DNA of 64,000 bases from Lysobacteraceae bacterium NML95-0200 (GTDB taxonomy: Bacteria > Pseudomonadota > Gammaproteobacteria > Xanthomonadales > Xanthomonadaceae). The stretch is taken from contig NWQQ01000034.1 of the NCBI GenBank assembly GCA_002798255.1, forward strand, positions 1-64,000, given 5' to 3'. The notes beneath the pieces were generated by a model, which was given only the letters and a program-made list of their open reading frames with translations, was not told the DNA's origin and searched no databases. Within the stretch, counting starts at the first letter, position 1, and every line of letters begins with the position of its first letter. Shown here one piece after another: positions 1 through 11,397 of the stretch. The position numbers and the translations under genes are program-made.

Positions 1-2
1 CA

Positions 3-986
3 GCGGCGGCCAAAGCCTTTGACCAGCTCTCCGGCGAAGCCCATGGCAGCGTGCGCAGCGTACTGGCCGATGACAGCCGCCACCTGCGCAATGCCGCCCT
101 GTCCCGTGCCCGCACCGGCCTGGATGCCTTCACGGCGCAGGGCACGGGTGCCGGCTTCTCGGTCTGGGCGGATTACCAGAGCCGTGGCGGCGCCCTGCAA
201 GGCGACTTCAACACCGCCTACACCCGCTATGACGGCCACCAGTGGCTGGTAGGCGGCGATTACCAGCTGGAGAACGGCCTGCGCATTGGCCTGTTCGGCG
301 GCAGCGGTCGTCTGGATGGCAACATCGGCCACCGCAGCTCGAAGTTTGAAGTCCGCAACAACAGCCTCGGCCTGCATGTGGGCGGTCGCTGGAACGGCTT
401 TGGCGTGTTTGCCGGCTACACCCACGGCAAACAGGACATCGACGTCAAGCGCACGGTGAACTTTGCGGGCTTCAGCGCCGGTCTCAACAGCGACTACAGC
501 GCCAAGACCCGTCAGGGCTTTGTGGAAGTGGGCTATCTGTTTGGCGGCGAACGCTTCCAGGCCGAGCCGTACCTGCAATATGCCGATGTGCGTGTGAAGA
601 CGGACGGCTTCAAGGAAATGGGCAGCAGCCCGGCAGCACTTGGTGCCGTGGGTCAGAGCAACGACCTGAAGGTGACCACCGGCGGGGTGCGTGCCAGCCT
701 GAACCTGGCAGGCAGCCAGCAGGAAGAAACCTGGCTGAGCCTGCGCGCAGGCCTGGGCTACCGCCATGCCTCGGGTGATTTGTCGGCCGCCAGCCTGCAA
801 TCGTTCAACGGCAGCCCGGCCTTTACCGTGCTGGGCGCACCGGTGGCGAAGAAGGCCACCGTGGCGGATTTGGGAGTTGCCGCCCGCCTGAGCGCGCGCA
901 GCCTGCTGGAAGTGGGCTATAGCGGCCAGTACGCCGATGAAGGCAACGACCACGGCGCCCACGCCCGCTTCACCTTCAAGTTCTGA
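3..986 (+). CDS. Autotransporter beta-domain (C-terminal fragment)
   Basis: This is the 3' end of a gene that enters from the left edge; the frame is open from base 3, so the ATG at 51 is internal and not the start. The visible ~327 residues match the C-terminal translocator of type V (autotransporter) secretion: an entry segment with AFDQLSGEAHGSV, then alternating short beta strands with frequent Gly and aromatic residues, and a terminal strand ending ARFTFKF with Phe as last residue, the usual outer-membrane barrel signature. The barrel inserts in the outer membrane and exports an N-terminal passenger, which lies outside the window, so the exported function cannot be told. A strong hairpin follows 65 bases after the stop. 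Confidence 0.9.
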   Translation, partial: AAAKAFDQLSGEAHGSVRSVLADDSRHLRNAALSRARTGLDAFTAQGTGAGFSVWADYQSRGGALQGDFNTAYTRYDGHQWLVGGDYQLENGLRIGLFGGSGRLDGNIGHRSSKFEVRNNSLGLHVGGRWNGFGVFAGYTHGKQDIDVKRTVNFAGFSAGLNSDYSAKTRQGFVEVGYLFGGERFQAEPYLQYADVRVKTDGFKEMGSSPAALGAVGQSNDLKVTTGGVRASLNLAGSQQEETWLSLRAGLGYRHASGDLSAASLQSFNGSPAFTVLGAPVAKKATVADLGVAARLSARSLLEVGYSGQYADEGNDHGAHARFTFKF

Positions 987-1050
987 GCCTGTTCACGGCA
1001 TGCGGGTTGAGGTGCTCACCCCAACCCGCACACACGCTTGAAGCACGAAG

Positions 1051-1088
1051 CCACACACCCCCGGGAGGAAAATCCCGGGGGTGTGTGG
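1051..1088. terminator. 16-bp perfect hairpin downstream of the autotransporter
   Basis: Arms 1051-1066 and 1073-1088 are perfectly complementary over 16 bp around the 6-base loop ggaaaa. It sits between the autotransporter stop (986) and the end of the convergent nqr cluster (1249), where a bidirectional terminator is expected. There is no T run after either arm, so intrinsic termination is inferred from position and stem strength. Confidence 0.55.
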
Positions 1089-1248
1089 CTGATGGGGTAT
1101 TGAAGCCCGTTTGCCCCGGAGGCTGCCAGTTGTTTTGGGCTACCGGAAGTTCTACTTTTGAACCGTAGGCTGCTTGACGGGGAAGCTTACGTGCTACAGG
1201 CAGCACATAGCGGTAAATACAGTGCACCGACAGTTTGAGGGCAACGCC

Positions 1249-1464
1249 TTATCCCTCTTGATTCAATACCGGAAGCTCGGTTTTTTGTTGCTTTTCCCGG
1301 CATTTGGAAAAGTCGTTGCCACAGATGCCGCATTCTTTTTCCAGGCCCAGATTGGCGATGCCGCCGCAGGAGCCGGCGATGGGTTTGCGCCCGAGCATGA
1401 CGCCCACGGCCATGCCGGCGACGACCAGCAGGAACACGATAAAGGCGGTAATCCAGGTCAGCAT
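1249..1464 (-). CDS. nqrM: Na+-NQR maturation protein NqrM
   Basis: Small membrane-anchored cysteine protein (71 aa) needed to assemble the membrane iron centre of Na+-translocating NADH:quinone oxidoreductase. One hydrophobic helix spans residues 4-24; the rest is a cytoplasmic tail with four cysteines at 33, 45, 48 and 55 (GSCGG, ECGICGN, SKC), the pattern of the former DUF539 family. It starts 2 bases after the apbE stop and ends the nqrABCDEF-apbE-nqrM transcription unit, the order seen in Vibrio. Identification rests on length, the cysteine pattern and this position. Confidence 0.92.
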   Translation of the reverse strand: MLTWITAFIVFLLVVAGMAVGVMLGRKPIAGSCGGIANLGLEKECGICGNDFSKCREKQQKTELPVLNQEG

Positions 1465-1466
1465 GT

Positions 1467-2486
1467 TCAGTTCTCGTCAGGATAAAGCGCCGCAAAGCGG
1501 CGGCTGGTGCGGGTTTCAAAGCCGTTTTCGCTGCGGCTGATGAAAACGGCGGCGATATCGTGTTGTTCGGCATAGGCAAGGCCGCGTTCAGGCCCCAGCA
1601 CCATCAGCAAGGTGGAGAGGCCATCGGCCTGCATCGCGCCTGGGTGGATGACGCTGACCGAGGCCAGCCGGTGCGTCACCGGGCGCAGGCTGTGTGGGTC
1701 AATCAGATGCGATTGGCGCTGGCCGTCCACTTCGCGGTATTGGCGGTAATCGCCGGAGCTGGAGATTGACTGGCCGCTTAGGGGAATGATTTTCTGCGCC
1801 TGCCGGGTATCTTCCAGTGGCGCTTCGATGCCGATGCGCCAGGGCACGCCTCCGGGCTTCAGGCCTTCGCCGCGCATCTCGCCGGTGACATCAATCAAGA
1901 AATTCTCAATGCCCTGGCTGGCGAGATAGTCGGCGATGCGGTCGATGGCGTAACCAGCGGCCATGCTGTTGAAGTCGATTTGGATAGCCGCATCCTTACA
2001 CAAGGCATCGCCCTCGATGCGCAAATGCTGCATGCCAATCAGCGGGCGTAATGTGGCAAGCTGCTCATCACTGGGCGCTGACCATTGCGCCACCGGGTTG
2101 GCGGCGGCTTTGGGGCCAAAGCCCCAGGCATCCACCACCGGCAGCAGGGTGATATCGAAGGCGCCTTCGCTGCTTTCGGCAAGTTCCATGGCGTGCACGG
2201 CCAGCGCAATGGCGGCCTCTGGCATCTGCATGCAGCCGGGCGCTGCGGCATTGAAGCGCGCCAGCGCCGAATCATCCCGATAGGTGGACACGGCCTGGTC
2301 GATATCGGCAAGGATGGCTTCCACGCCCTGTTGCAGCGCGGCGGTTTGCCCATTGCCGCGAGCCACATAGCTGATGGTGTAGTGGCTGCCCATGGTGGGG
2401 CCGGAAAACTTGAGCACCTGTTCTGGCTGGCAGGCGGCGAGCAGCAGGGGCAGAGCAACGGCGCAAAGGCGGGAAAGGGCAGGCAT
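1467..2486 (-). CDS. apbE: FAD:protein FMN transferase ApbE (lipoprotein)
   Basis: Periplasmic flavin transferase that uses FAD to attach FMN covalently to Thr/Ser of target proteins, here most likely NqrB and NqrC of the same cluster. The chosen ATG (2486) gives a 339-aa protein with a lipoprotein signal, PALSRLCAVALPLLLAAC, with lipobox LAAC. The frame is open further to a GTG at 2585 that overlaps the nqrF stop, but that extension lacks a signal peptide. Family motifs visible are FSGPTMGSHY near the N-terminus, a Gly-rich FAD region (FNSMAAGYAIDRI; LIDVTGEMRG) and SSSGDYRQY/SHLIDPHS. No separate promoter is evident, so it is probably cotranscribed with nqrF. Confidence 0.93.
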   Translation of the reverse strand: MPALSRLCAVALPLLLAACQPEQVLKFSGPTMGSHYTISYVARGNGQTAALQQGVEAILADIDQAVSTYRDDSALARFNAAAPGCMQMPEAAIALAVHAMELAESSEGAFDITLLPVVDAWGFGPKAAANPVAQWSAPSDEQLATLRPLIGMQHLRIEGDALCKDAAIQIDFNSMAAGYAIDRIADYLASQGIENFLIDVTGEMRGEGLKPGGVPWRIGIEAPLEDTRQAQKIIPLSGQSISSSGDYRQYREVDGQRQSHLIDPHSLRPVTHRLASVSVIHPGAMQADGLSTLLMVLGPERGLAYAEQHDIAAVFISRSENGFETRTSRRFAALYPDEN

Positions 2487-2581
2487 GGGCTCAAGGCGAG
2501 ATGGGGGGGAAGTTTGTTGTTTGGCAAATACCGCAGAAACAAGGCAGGCGCTTGGCCTGCCTGTTGTTCTGTTTGCCGGAC

Positions 2582-3801
2582 TCACCCGCCAAAATCATCC
2601 AGGAAGATATTGTCACGCTCAACGCCCAGGTCAAGCAGCATCTGGATGACGGCAGCGTTCATCATCGGCGGGCCGCACATGTAGTACTCGCAATCCTCCG
2701 GTGCCGGGTGGTCTTTGAGGTAGTTTTCGTACAGCACGTTGTGGATGAAGCCGGTGTAGCCGGTCCAGTTGTCCTCGGGCAGCGGGTCGGAAAGCGCCAG
2801 ATGCCAGGTGAAGTTGTCGTTTTCTTCGGCGAGCTTGTCGTATTCGTCCACATAGAACGCTTCGCGCAGCGAGCGCGCGCCATACCAGAAGCTGATTTTG
2901 CGCTTGGAATTGAGGCGCTTTAACTGGTCGAAGATATGCGAGCGCATCGGCGCCATGCCCGCGCCACCGCCGATGAACACCATTTCCGCATCGGTGTCCT
3001 TGGCGAAGAACTCACCAAACGGGCCATACACCGTGACCTTGTCGCCGGCCTTCAAGTTAAACACCCAGGAGGACATCTTGCCCGGCGGCAGGTCATCGCG
3101 CCGGGGCGGCGGCGAGGCCACGCGGATATTGAATTTGACGATGCCTTTTTCTTCCGGGTAATTGGCCATGGAATAGGCGCGAATCACCGGCTCATCGACC
3201 TTGGAGACATAGCGCCACAGGTCGAACTTGTCCCAGTCGTCGCGGAATTTTTCCGGGATGTCGAAGTCCTTGTAGGCCACGGTATGCGGCGGGCATTCCA
3301 GCTGCACATAGCCGCCGGCGCGGAAATCGACGTTTTCGCCCTCGGGCAGGCGCAGGGTCAGCTCCTTGATGAAGGTGGCGACGTTATCGTTGCTCTCCAC
3401 CGTGCATTCCCACTTTTTCACGCCGAAGACTTCTTCGGGCACTTCGATTTTCATGTCCTGCTTGACCGGGGTCTGGCAGGACAGGCGCCAGCCTTCGCCT
3501 GCCTGACGACGGGTGAAGTGCGACTCCTCGGTGGGCAGCATTTCGCCGCCGCCTTCATTGACGATGCATTTGCACTGCGCGCAGGTGCCGCCGCCGCCAC
3601 AGGCCGAAGAAAGAAAGATGTTCTGCGCCGCCAGCGTTTGCAGCAATTTGCCGCCCGCAGGTACGGTGATACTGCGCTCGCCATTGATTTCGATGGTGAC
3701 ATCGCCGCTGGCAACGAGCTTTGAGCGGGCAAACAGGATGATCAGCACCAGTGCCAACACGATGGCGGTGAACATGCCCACGCCCAGCAGGATTTCCGTG
3801 G

Positions 3802-3805
<4 letters not shown>
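2582..3805 (-). CDS. nqrF: Na+-NQR subunit F, NADH dehydrogenase flavoprotein
   Basis: Electron-input subunit (407 aa) of the sodium pump: it oxidises NADH through FAD and passes electrons to a [2Fe-2S] centre. Residues 4-26 form the N-terminal membrane anchor. A plant-type ferredoxin domain follows, with cysteines in [13 protein letters not shown] and the fourth in RLSCQ. The FAD/NAD reductase half shows RAYSMANYP (FAD), YGPFGEFF and [14 protein letters not shown] (NADH), YYMCGPPMM and the terminal LDDFGG typical of NqrF. Its start overlaps the nqrE stop by 4 bases. Full length and intact. Confidence 0.97.
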
Positions 3806-4409
<604 letters not shown>

Positions 4410-4410
<1 letters not shown>

Positions 4411-5078
4411 CACACGCCCTCCCGCTCGGAAACATGCGCCGCCATCTGGTAGGCCGGGGCTTCTTTTTGATCGGACTTCCAGCTGCGCAGCGCCCAGATA
4501 ATGAGGCCAATCAGGAAAAACGCCGAGGGCGGCAACAGCAGCAGGCCATTGGGCACGTACCAGCCGCCGTCATTGACCGTGGGCAGCACGGGATAGCCCA
4601 TCAGCTTGCCCGCGCCAAACAGCTCGCGAATCACGCCCAGCAAAATCAGCATGGCGCTATAGCCAAGACCATTGCCGATGCCGTCAAAGAACGACAGCAG
4701 CGGCGGGTTCTGCATGGCGAAAGCCTCGGCGCGCCCCATCACGATGCAGTTGGTAATGATGAGGCCGACAAATACCGAGAGCTGCTTGGACAGCGAATAG
4801 GCAAAGGCCTTGAGGGTCTGATCGACCACAATCACCAGCGAGGCGATGATCACCATCTGCACAATCATGCGGATGGAGGATGGAATCTGCATGCGGATGG
4901 TGGAGATGAACAGGTTGGAAAAACCTGCCACCAGGGTCAGCGCGATGGACATCACCAACGCCGTTTTCAGATTGGAGGTGACCGCCAGCGCCGAGCAAAT
5001 GCCGAGGATTTGCAGGCCAATCGGGTTGTTCTGCACGATGGGGTCAAAAAGTACCTGCCGAATGGTGGGTTGTGCCAT
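4410..5078 (-). CDS. nqrD: Na+-NQR subunit D
   Basis: Integral membrane subunit (222 aa, about six helices), partner of NqrE around the iron centre and the sodium path. Cysteine ligands are visible at residue 28 ([11 protein letters not shown]) and in [15 protein letters not shown]. The start lies directly next to the nqrC stop (5079-5081, TAA), giving tight translational coupling. The length is the family norm and no lesions are seen. Confidence 0.96.
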
Positions 5079-5861
5079 TTAAATCTCTCCCGTCCGCAGA
5101 TGGGTCAATAGCGGGCCAAAACCTTGCGGCCCAAGCCAGAAAGCCAGCAGATTGTTCACCCCGTTGCTGGTCAGGGTAGCGCCTGCCAAACCATCAATCT
5201 GATGGGGATGGTCTGGCGCTGCCGTACCTTTGACCACGGTGATGGCCGGTTGCCCTTTGGCATCGAATACCTGCTTGCCCGGCCACAGCGCCTTCCAGCG
5301 CGGGTTGTCCACTTCGCCTCCCAGACCCGGGGTTTCGCCATGCTGGTAAAAACCAAAACCCTCAATGGTGTTGTAGTCGTTTTTCAGCGCGATAAAGCCA
5401 TGCAGGGTGGACCACAGCCCGTAGCCACGTACCGGCAAAACCAGTGTTTGGGTCTGCCCCTGGGCATCCTCCACCAGATACACCACGCTATAGCGCTCGC
5501 GGCGGCGAATCGAAGCGATATCTTCCTCGCCGGAGAGCGCTTGACCCAGTGCCGGATCCTGCGCTGCCTTCAGCGGGTCGAAACTCGCAACCGGATAGGC
5601 ATCGCTGAAGCGGCCACTGTCCAGATCCACCAGCCGCGGCTGGATGCGGCTATCGAAAATCTGCCGCACTTGGGTAGCCGGGGCATCGGCATCGGCCAGC
5701 CCGGCGATAGAAAGGATATTGCGCTGCTTGTCCAGCTGGCGGTTGGCCACCTGGGTGGACTTGAGGCCCACTGCCGCACCGGCGACCACCACCGAGCAGG
5801 CAAGACAGACCAGCAAGGCCACGCTCAAGGTGCGGCGCATGGATTCAGGCGCATTACTCAT
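5079..5861 (-). CDS. nqrC: Na+-NQR subunit C (covalent FMN carrier)
   Basis: Membrane-anchored periplasmic flavoprotein subunit (260 aa). One N-terminal helix (about residues 10-32) precedes the soluble FMN-binding domain. The ATG at 5861 is used; it overlaps the nqrB stop, while the upstream in-frame start would add residues unlike the family. The FMN attachment site is [13 protein letters not shown] near the C-terminus, where Thr carries the flavin through a phosphoester bond. The residue before the GAT core is Ala, whereas the ApbE consensus D-x-x-[S/T]-G-A-[T/S] has Ser/Thr; NqrB shows the same change. Confidence 0.95.
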   Translation of the reverse strand: MSNAPESMRRTLSVALLVCLACSVVVAGAAVGLKSTQVANRQLDKQRNILSIAGLADADAPATQVRQIFDSRIQPRLVDLDSGRFSDAYPVASFDPLKAAQDPALGQALSGEEDIASIRRRERYSVVYLVEDAQGQTQTLVLPVRGYGLWSTLHGFIALKNDYNTIEGFGFYQHGETPGLGGEVDNPRWKALWPGKQVFDAKGQPAITVVKGTAAPDHPHQIDGLAGATLTSNGVNNLLAFWLGPQGFGPLLTHLRTGEI

Positions 5862-7065
5862 GGCGCTTGGCCCTCCGTTTGATATTGGCGCGGATGACAA
5901 AATGGTCAATCAGCGGCGCGAACAGGTTGGCGAACAAGATGGCCAGCATCATGCCCTCGGGGAAGGCCGGGTTGATGACGCGAATCATCACCGCCATCAC
6001 GCCAATCAAAGCGCCGAAAATCCACTTGCCGGTATTGGTCATGGACGCCGATACCGGGTCGGTGGCCATGAACATCATGCCAAGCGCAAAGCCGCCCAGC
6101 ACCAGATGCCAGTACCAAGGCAGCGCAAACATCGGATTGCTGTCCGAGCCAATCGCGTTGAGCAGCAGGCTGAATGCCACCATGCCGAGCATCACCCCGG
6201 CCACAATCCGCCAAGCGGCAATGCGCATGATGAGCAGGGCGAAGCCGCCAACCAGGATGGCAAGCGTACTGGTTTCGCCTACCGAGCCGGGCATGAAGCC
6301 CAGGAAGGCGTCCCACCAGCTCAGACCGCTTTCTGCCAGCGCCGCCACGCCGCCACTGGCGGCGTGACTGAGCGCCGTGGCGCCCGCATAGCCATCGACT
6401 ACATTCCAGACCGCATCGCCCGAAAGTGAGGCCGGATAGGCAAAGAACAGGAAGGCGCGCCCTGCCAGCGCCGGGTTGATGAAATTCTTGCCGGTGCCGC
6501 CAAACACTTCCTTGCCCAGCACCACGCCAAAACTGATGCCCAGTGCCACCTGCCACAGCGGGATGGTGGGCGGCAGGGTCAGGGCAAACAGCACCGAGGT
6601 GACGAAAAAGCCTTCGTTGACTTCATGGCGGCGGATGGAGGCAAACAGGATTTCCCAGAAGCCACCGACGATGAAAGTCACCGCATAAATCGGCACAAAG
6701 TACAGCGCGCCAAGCAGCAGGTTGTCGTAAAGGCTGGCCGGGTTGAAGCCCCCCAGCGATGCCATCAGCGCATAGCGCCAGTCGGTTTGTACAGACAACA
6801 GCTCCGGCTGCGCCGCAAACACCAGATTGGCCTGGTAGCCCGCATTCCACATGCCGAAGAACATCGCCGGGAAGGTGCACAGCCACACCAGAATCATGAT
6901 GCGCTTTAGGTCAATGCTGTCACGCACATGGGCATTGGCGCGGGTAACGCTGCCGGGACGGTACAGGAAGGTATCCACCGCCTCGTACAGGGCGTACCAC
7001 TTTTCGTACTTGCCGCCCTTGTGAACATGCGGCTCCATTTTCTCCAGCCAGGATCTCAAGCCCAT
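5854..7065 (-). CDS. nqrB: Na+-NQR subunit B (covalent FMN, quinone/Na+ path)
   Basis: Largest membrane subunit (403 aa), with a cytoplasmic N-terminus ([20 protein letters not shown]) followed by about ten helices. It holds riboflavin and a covalent FMN and forms much of the sodium channel. The flavinylation site reads [11 protein letters not shown]; Thr is the acceptor, and the usual Ser/Thr two residues before the final Ala-Thr is Ala. A strong Shine-Dalgarno (GAAGGAGG, 7 bases upstream) precedes the ATG, although the gene begins right after the nqrA stop, so translation is not left to coupling alone. Confidence 0.97.
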   Translation of the reverse strand: MGLRSWLEKMEPHVHKGGKYEKWYALYEAVDTFLYRPGSVTRANAHVRDSIDLKRIMILVWLCTFPAMFFGMWNAGYQANLVFAAQPELLSVQTDWRYALMASLGGFNPASLYDNLLLGALYFVPIYAVTFIVGGFWEILFASIRRHEVNEGFFVTSVLFALTLPPTIPLWQVALGISFGVVLGKEVFGGTGKNFINPALAGRAFLFFAYPASLSGDAVWNVVDGYAGATALSHAASGGVAALAESGLSWWDAFLGFMPGSVGETSTLAILVGGFALLIMRIAAWRIVAGVMLGMVAFSLLLNAIGSDSNPMFALPWYWHLVLGGFALGMMFMATDPVSASMTNTGKWIFGALIGVMAVMIRVINPAFPEGMMLAILFANLFAPLIDHFVIRANIKRRAKRHE

Positions 7066-7066
7066 C

Positions 7067-8762
<1,696 letters not shown>

Positions 8763-10070
8763 GTGTTTGAGTTGCTGATCGTCATCGCACTGATTGCGTT
8801 GAACGGTTTTTTTGCCATGTCGGAAATGGCGCTGGTTACTTCGCGCAAGCTCCGCCTCAAGCAAATGGCTGAAACTTCGCGTGGTGCGGCCAAGGCATTG
8901 GCATTGGCCGAACAGCCGGACAATCTGCTCTCCACCGTACAGGTTGGCATCACCCTGATTGGCATTTTGACCGGCATGTTTGGCGGTGAAGCCATTGGTG
9001 TTTTGATAGCTGGCTGGCTGGAATCTCTCTGGCCTGCCGCCACGCAATACACGCGCCCGATCGGCATCGGCACGGCGGTCACCCTGATTACCGCAGGCCA
9101 GGTGATTTTCGGAGAACTCATCCCCAAACGCCTGGCCATCACCAATTCCGAGCGCATTGCCAGCCTGGTTGCCATTCCGCTGGATGTACTGGCCACGCTG
9201 GCAAAGCCGGTCGTGTTTGCCCTCGGCGCCCTCACCCGCCTGGTATTGCGCCTTTTGGGCATCCGTGACGATGACAAGAGCGCGATCACCGAAGAAGAAA
9301 TCCGCCTCTTGGTCAGTGAAAGTCATGAGCAGGGCGTGATTGACCTTGACGAGCGCAATATGATGAACCGGGTGATGCGCCTGGGTGATCGCGATGCCGA
9401 AAGCCTGATGACACCGCGCACCCGCATCAGCTGGCTGGATGCCGAGGCCGATTTCGAGCACAACCTCGCCACCATGCGCGCCACGCCGTTCTCGCGCTAT
9501 CCGGTGTATCGCGGCGATGACCAAAACGTACTGGGTGTTCTGGAAGTCAAGGCACTGCTGCATGACCTTGACCAGACCCGGCTTGACCTGTTCCGTGAAC
9601 TGCGCCCGGCTGTCTTCGTCTCTGAATCCACCCATGCCATGAAGCTTCTGGAAATCTTCCGCGAAGAACAGCAGTCGCTGGCTCTGGTGGTGGATGAATA
9701 TGGCGATATCTCCGGCATGGTCACCATCAATGATGTGCTGGGCGCGGTGATTGGCAGATTGCAGGCCAATGGTGAAAGCGCCGATAGCCAGCCAATGGTC
9801 ACGGTACGCGAGGATGGCTCACTGCTGGTCGATGCCAGCCTGCCGGTCGATGATTTGCGCGAGCTGATTGCAAGCAGCCGCCTGCCGGAAGAAGACGAGC
9901 ACGACTACCATACTGCCGCTGGCATGCTGATTGCCCACTTTGGCCGCATCCCGCATGTGGGCGAATACCTGGAATGGGCGGGCTGGCGTATTGAAGTCAT
10001 CGACCTTGACGGCCCGCGTATCGACAAACTGCTGCTGCAACGGCTGGAGGCCGAAAACGGCCATGAATGA
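8763..10070 (+). CDS. CNNM/CorC-HlyC family membrane protein with CBS domains (YtfL-like)
   Basis: Inner-membrane protein (435 aa) of the group annotated as 'hemolysin', CorC or magnesium/cobalt efflux, which includes E. coli YtfL/PaeA. Order: DUF21/CNNM transmembrane domain (about residues 1-190, with ALNGFFAMSEMALV and TAGQVIFGELIPKRLAI), a CBS pair (about 210-330, MTPRTRISWLDAE and VVDEYGDISGMVTINDVLG), and a C-terminal CorC_HlyC domain (about 345-425, DGSLLVDASLPVDDL). The start is GTG at 8763 with a weak ribosome site. Substrate cannot be told from sequence; ion or polyamine efflux is the family-level guess. It overlaps the next gene by 8 bases. Confidence 0.88.
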   Translation: MFELLIVIALIALNGFFAMSEMALVTSRKLRLKQMAETSRGAAKALALAEQPDNLLSTVQVGITLIGILTGMFGGEAIGVLIAGWLESLWPAATQYTRPIGIGTAVTLITAGQVIFGELIPKRLAITNSERIASLVAIPLDVLATLAKPVVFALGALTRLVLRLLGIRDDDKSAITEEEIRLLVSESHEQGVIDLDERNMMNRVMRLGDRDAESLMTPRTRISWLDAEADFEHNLATMRATPFSRYPVYRGDDQNVLGVLEVKALLHDLDQTRLDLFRELRPAVFVSESTHAMKLLEIFREEQQSLALVVDEYGDISGMVTINDVLGAVIGRLQANGESADSQPMVTVREDGSLLVDASLPVDDLRELIASSRLPEEDEHDYHTAAGMLIAHFGRIPHVGEYLEWAGWRIEVIDLDGPRIDKLLLQRLEAENGHE

Positions 10071-10668
10071 AGCCGGCTTTGGCCGTACCGGCACGCGCGC
10101 GCTTCTGGAAAAGCTGACCGAAGGCGAGCCCGATGACGTGCTTGAACTTGGCAACCTGCTTGGCGGCCTTGGCCGTCGCGCCTTTGGCGTGCTTCTGTTC
10201 CTGGCCGTGCCATTGGCCTTTTTCCCGGGAGTTGCCGCCGTTATCGCCGCCCCTGTCACGGTACTGGTTGGCCTGCATTTGCTGCTATTGCGCCAGCATC
10301 TGTGGCTGCCGCGCTTTCTGGCCGAACGTGGCCCGGAGCGCCAACTCATCAGCCGTTTCGAGCAACGCTTTGACAAATGGTTCGGGCGACTGGAGCGCTG
10401 GGCCAAACCACGCTGGCTGCTGCTGATTGACCACCCAGTCGCCTCCATTTTTACCGGGCTGCTGTTGATTCTTTTGGGCATCCTGCTATCGCTCCCCATT
10501 CCGTTCACCAATGCCCTGTTTGCCCTGCTACTGCTGCCTATCGCCCTTGGCCTGCTGGAGCGCGATGGCCGGCTGCTGCTCATTGGCTGGACGACGGGCA
10601 GCATCGCCATCACCGGCATTGGTCTGGCTTCCGGCGAACTGCTGAACATTGCCGGAAAGCTTTTCTGA
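10063..10668 (+). CDS. ExoD family (exopolysaccharide synthesis-like) membrane protein
   Basis: A 201-aa protein of the ExoD family, named after a Rhizobium protein linked to exopolysaccharide and alkali tolerance; its biochemical role is unknown. An N-terminal segment (LEKLTEGEPDDVLELGNLLGGLGRRAFG) is followed by a hydrophobic pair, a basic amphipathic middle (RFEQRFDKWFGRLERWAKP) and two C-terminal hydrophobic stretches around the family motif LLERDGRLLL. The ATG at 10063 overlaps the upstream gene (atgaatga), so the two are coupled. A decayed insertion sequence begins exactly at its TGA. A second member of this family is at 45788-46441. Confidence 0.85.
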   Translation: MNEAGFGRTGTRALLEKLTEGEPDDVLELGNLLGGLGRRAFGVLLFLAVPLAFFPGVAAVIAAPVTVLVGLHLLLLRQHLWLPRFLAERGPERQLISRFEQRFDKWFGRLERWAKPRWLLLIDHPVASIFTGLLLILLGILLSLPIPFTNALFALLLLPIALGLLERDGRLLLIGWTTGSIAITGIGLASGELLNIAGKLF

Positions 10669-11326
10669 GAACCTGTTCAAAATCTTCGTGCTAATTTGGC
10701 TATGCTCTTTGCATGAGAACGAAATACCCAGGCGACATCAGCCCCGAGCAATTCGAGCATGTGCGCCCTTTGCTGGAGCGGGCACTACTCAAAAGCGTGG
10801 CCAGCGAGAGACAGCGGCGCAACGCATGCAGCGCGCGCTTGTCGTGGACGCACAGAGCGTAAAGGGCAGTGACACCGTCGGCCACAAGGGCTATGACGCA
10901 GGCAAGAAAGTCTCGGGCATCAAACGTCACATCGCAATCGATAGCCAAGGCCTGTGCCCCACGCCATTGCTGTGACCACAGCCAATGTGACGGATCGCCA
11001 AGGCGCGCTACAGGCGCTCATGCGTTGTAGCCCGGCACTCAGGCGCGTGCAAAGTTTGCTGTGTGACAGTGGCTACGTGGGCAAGCCTTTTGCACAAGGC
11101 GTGCAGGCCATTTGGGGAGCGCACGTCAACGTGCAGATCGCCAAGCGCAGTCAGTTGCACACCTTCAAGGTGATGCCCAAGCGCTGGGTTGTGGAGCGCA
11201 GCTTCGCCTGGTTGGGGAAAAACAGACGCTTGTGGAAGAACTGCGAGCGTCTGCTCAATACCAGCTTGCAGTTCATCCACTTGGCTTTCCTGGCGCTTGT
11301 CCTCAAAAGATTTTGAACAGGCTCTC
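10667..11326 (+). mobile_element. Decayed IS5-family insertion sequence
   Basis: A 660-base element bounded by near-perfect inverted repeats: left end gagaacctgttcaaaatctt (from 10667), and the right end, read on the other strand, gagagcctgttcaaaatctt (to 11326), one mismatch in 20. Inside is a broken DDE transposase. The left end coincides with the TGA stop of the ExoD gene, so that protein is left intact. No clear target duplication can be fixed (TGA on the left, TCA on the right; family members often target TNA). The element is too short and broken to move by itself. Confidence 0.85.
10713..11316 (+). pseudogene. IS5-family transposase remnant (internal deletion, two frameshifts)
   Basis: Three fragments of one DDE transposase lie in different frames. 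The N-terminus (10713 on) reads MRTKYPGDISPEQFEHVRPL. A middle fragment (about 10820-10955) reads VVDAQSVKGSDTVGHKGYD and then GKKVSGIKRHIAIDSQGL. The C-terminal fragment (about 10956-11316) carries PHAIAVTTANVTDR, LCDSGYVG and RWVVERSFAWLGKNRRLWK. The junction near 10785 joins the N-terminal start directly to ERALLKSV, so roughly 60 residues normally between them appear deleted (inferred from family memory). A second break near 10957 looks like an extra TG. Not functional. Confidence 0.85.
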
Positions 11327-11397
11327 AGGATGTTACGCAAGAATGCGCGCCAAGGCGCATCTTGCACAACTCGAAAAACCGGATTCTTGCGTCAAAT

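Noticed and set aside
2487-2585. Longer apbE start (GTG at 2585) overlapping nqrF
   Set aside because: It would bury the lipoprotein signal peptide in the interior; the ATG at 2486 places the lipobox correctly.
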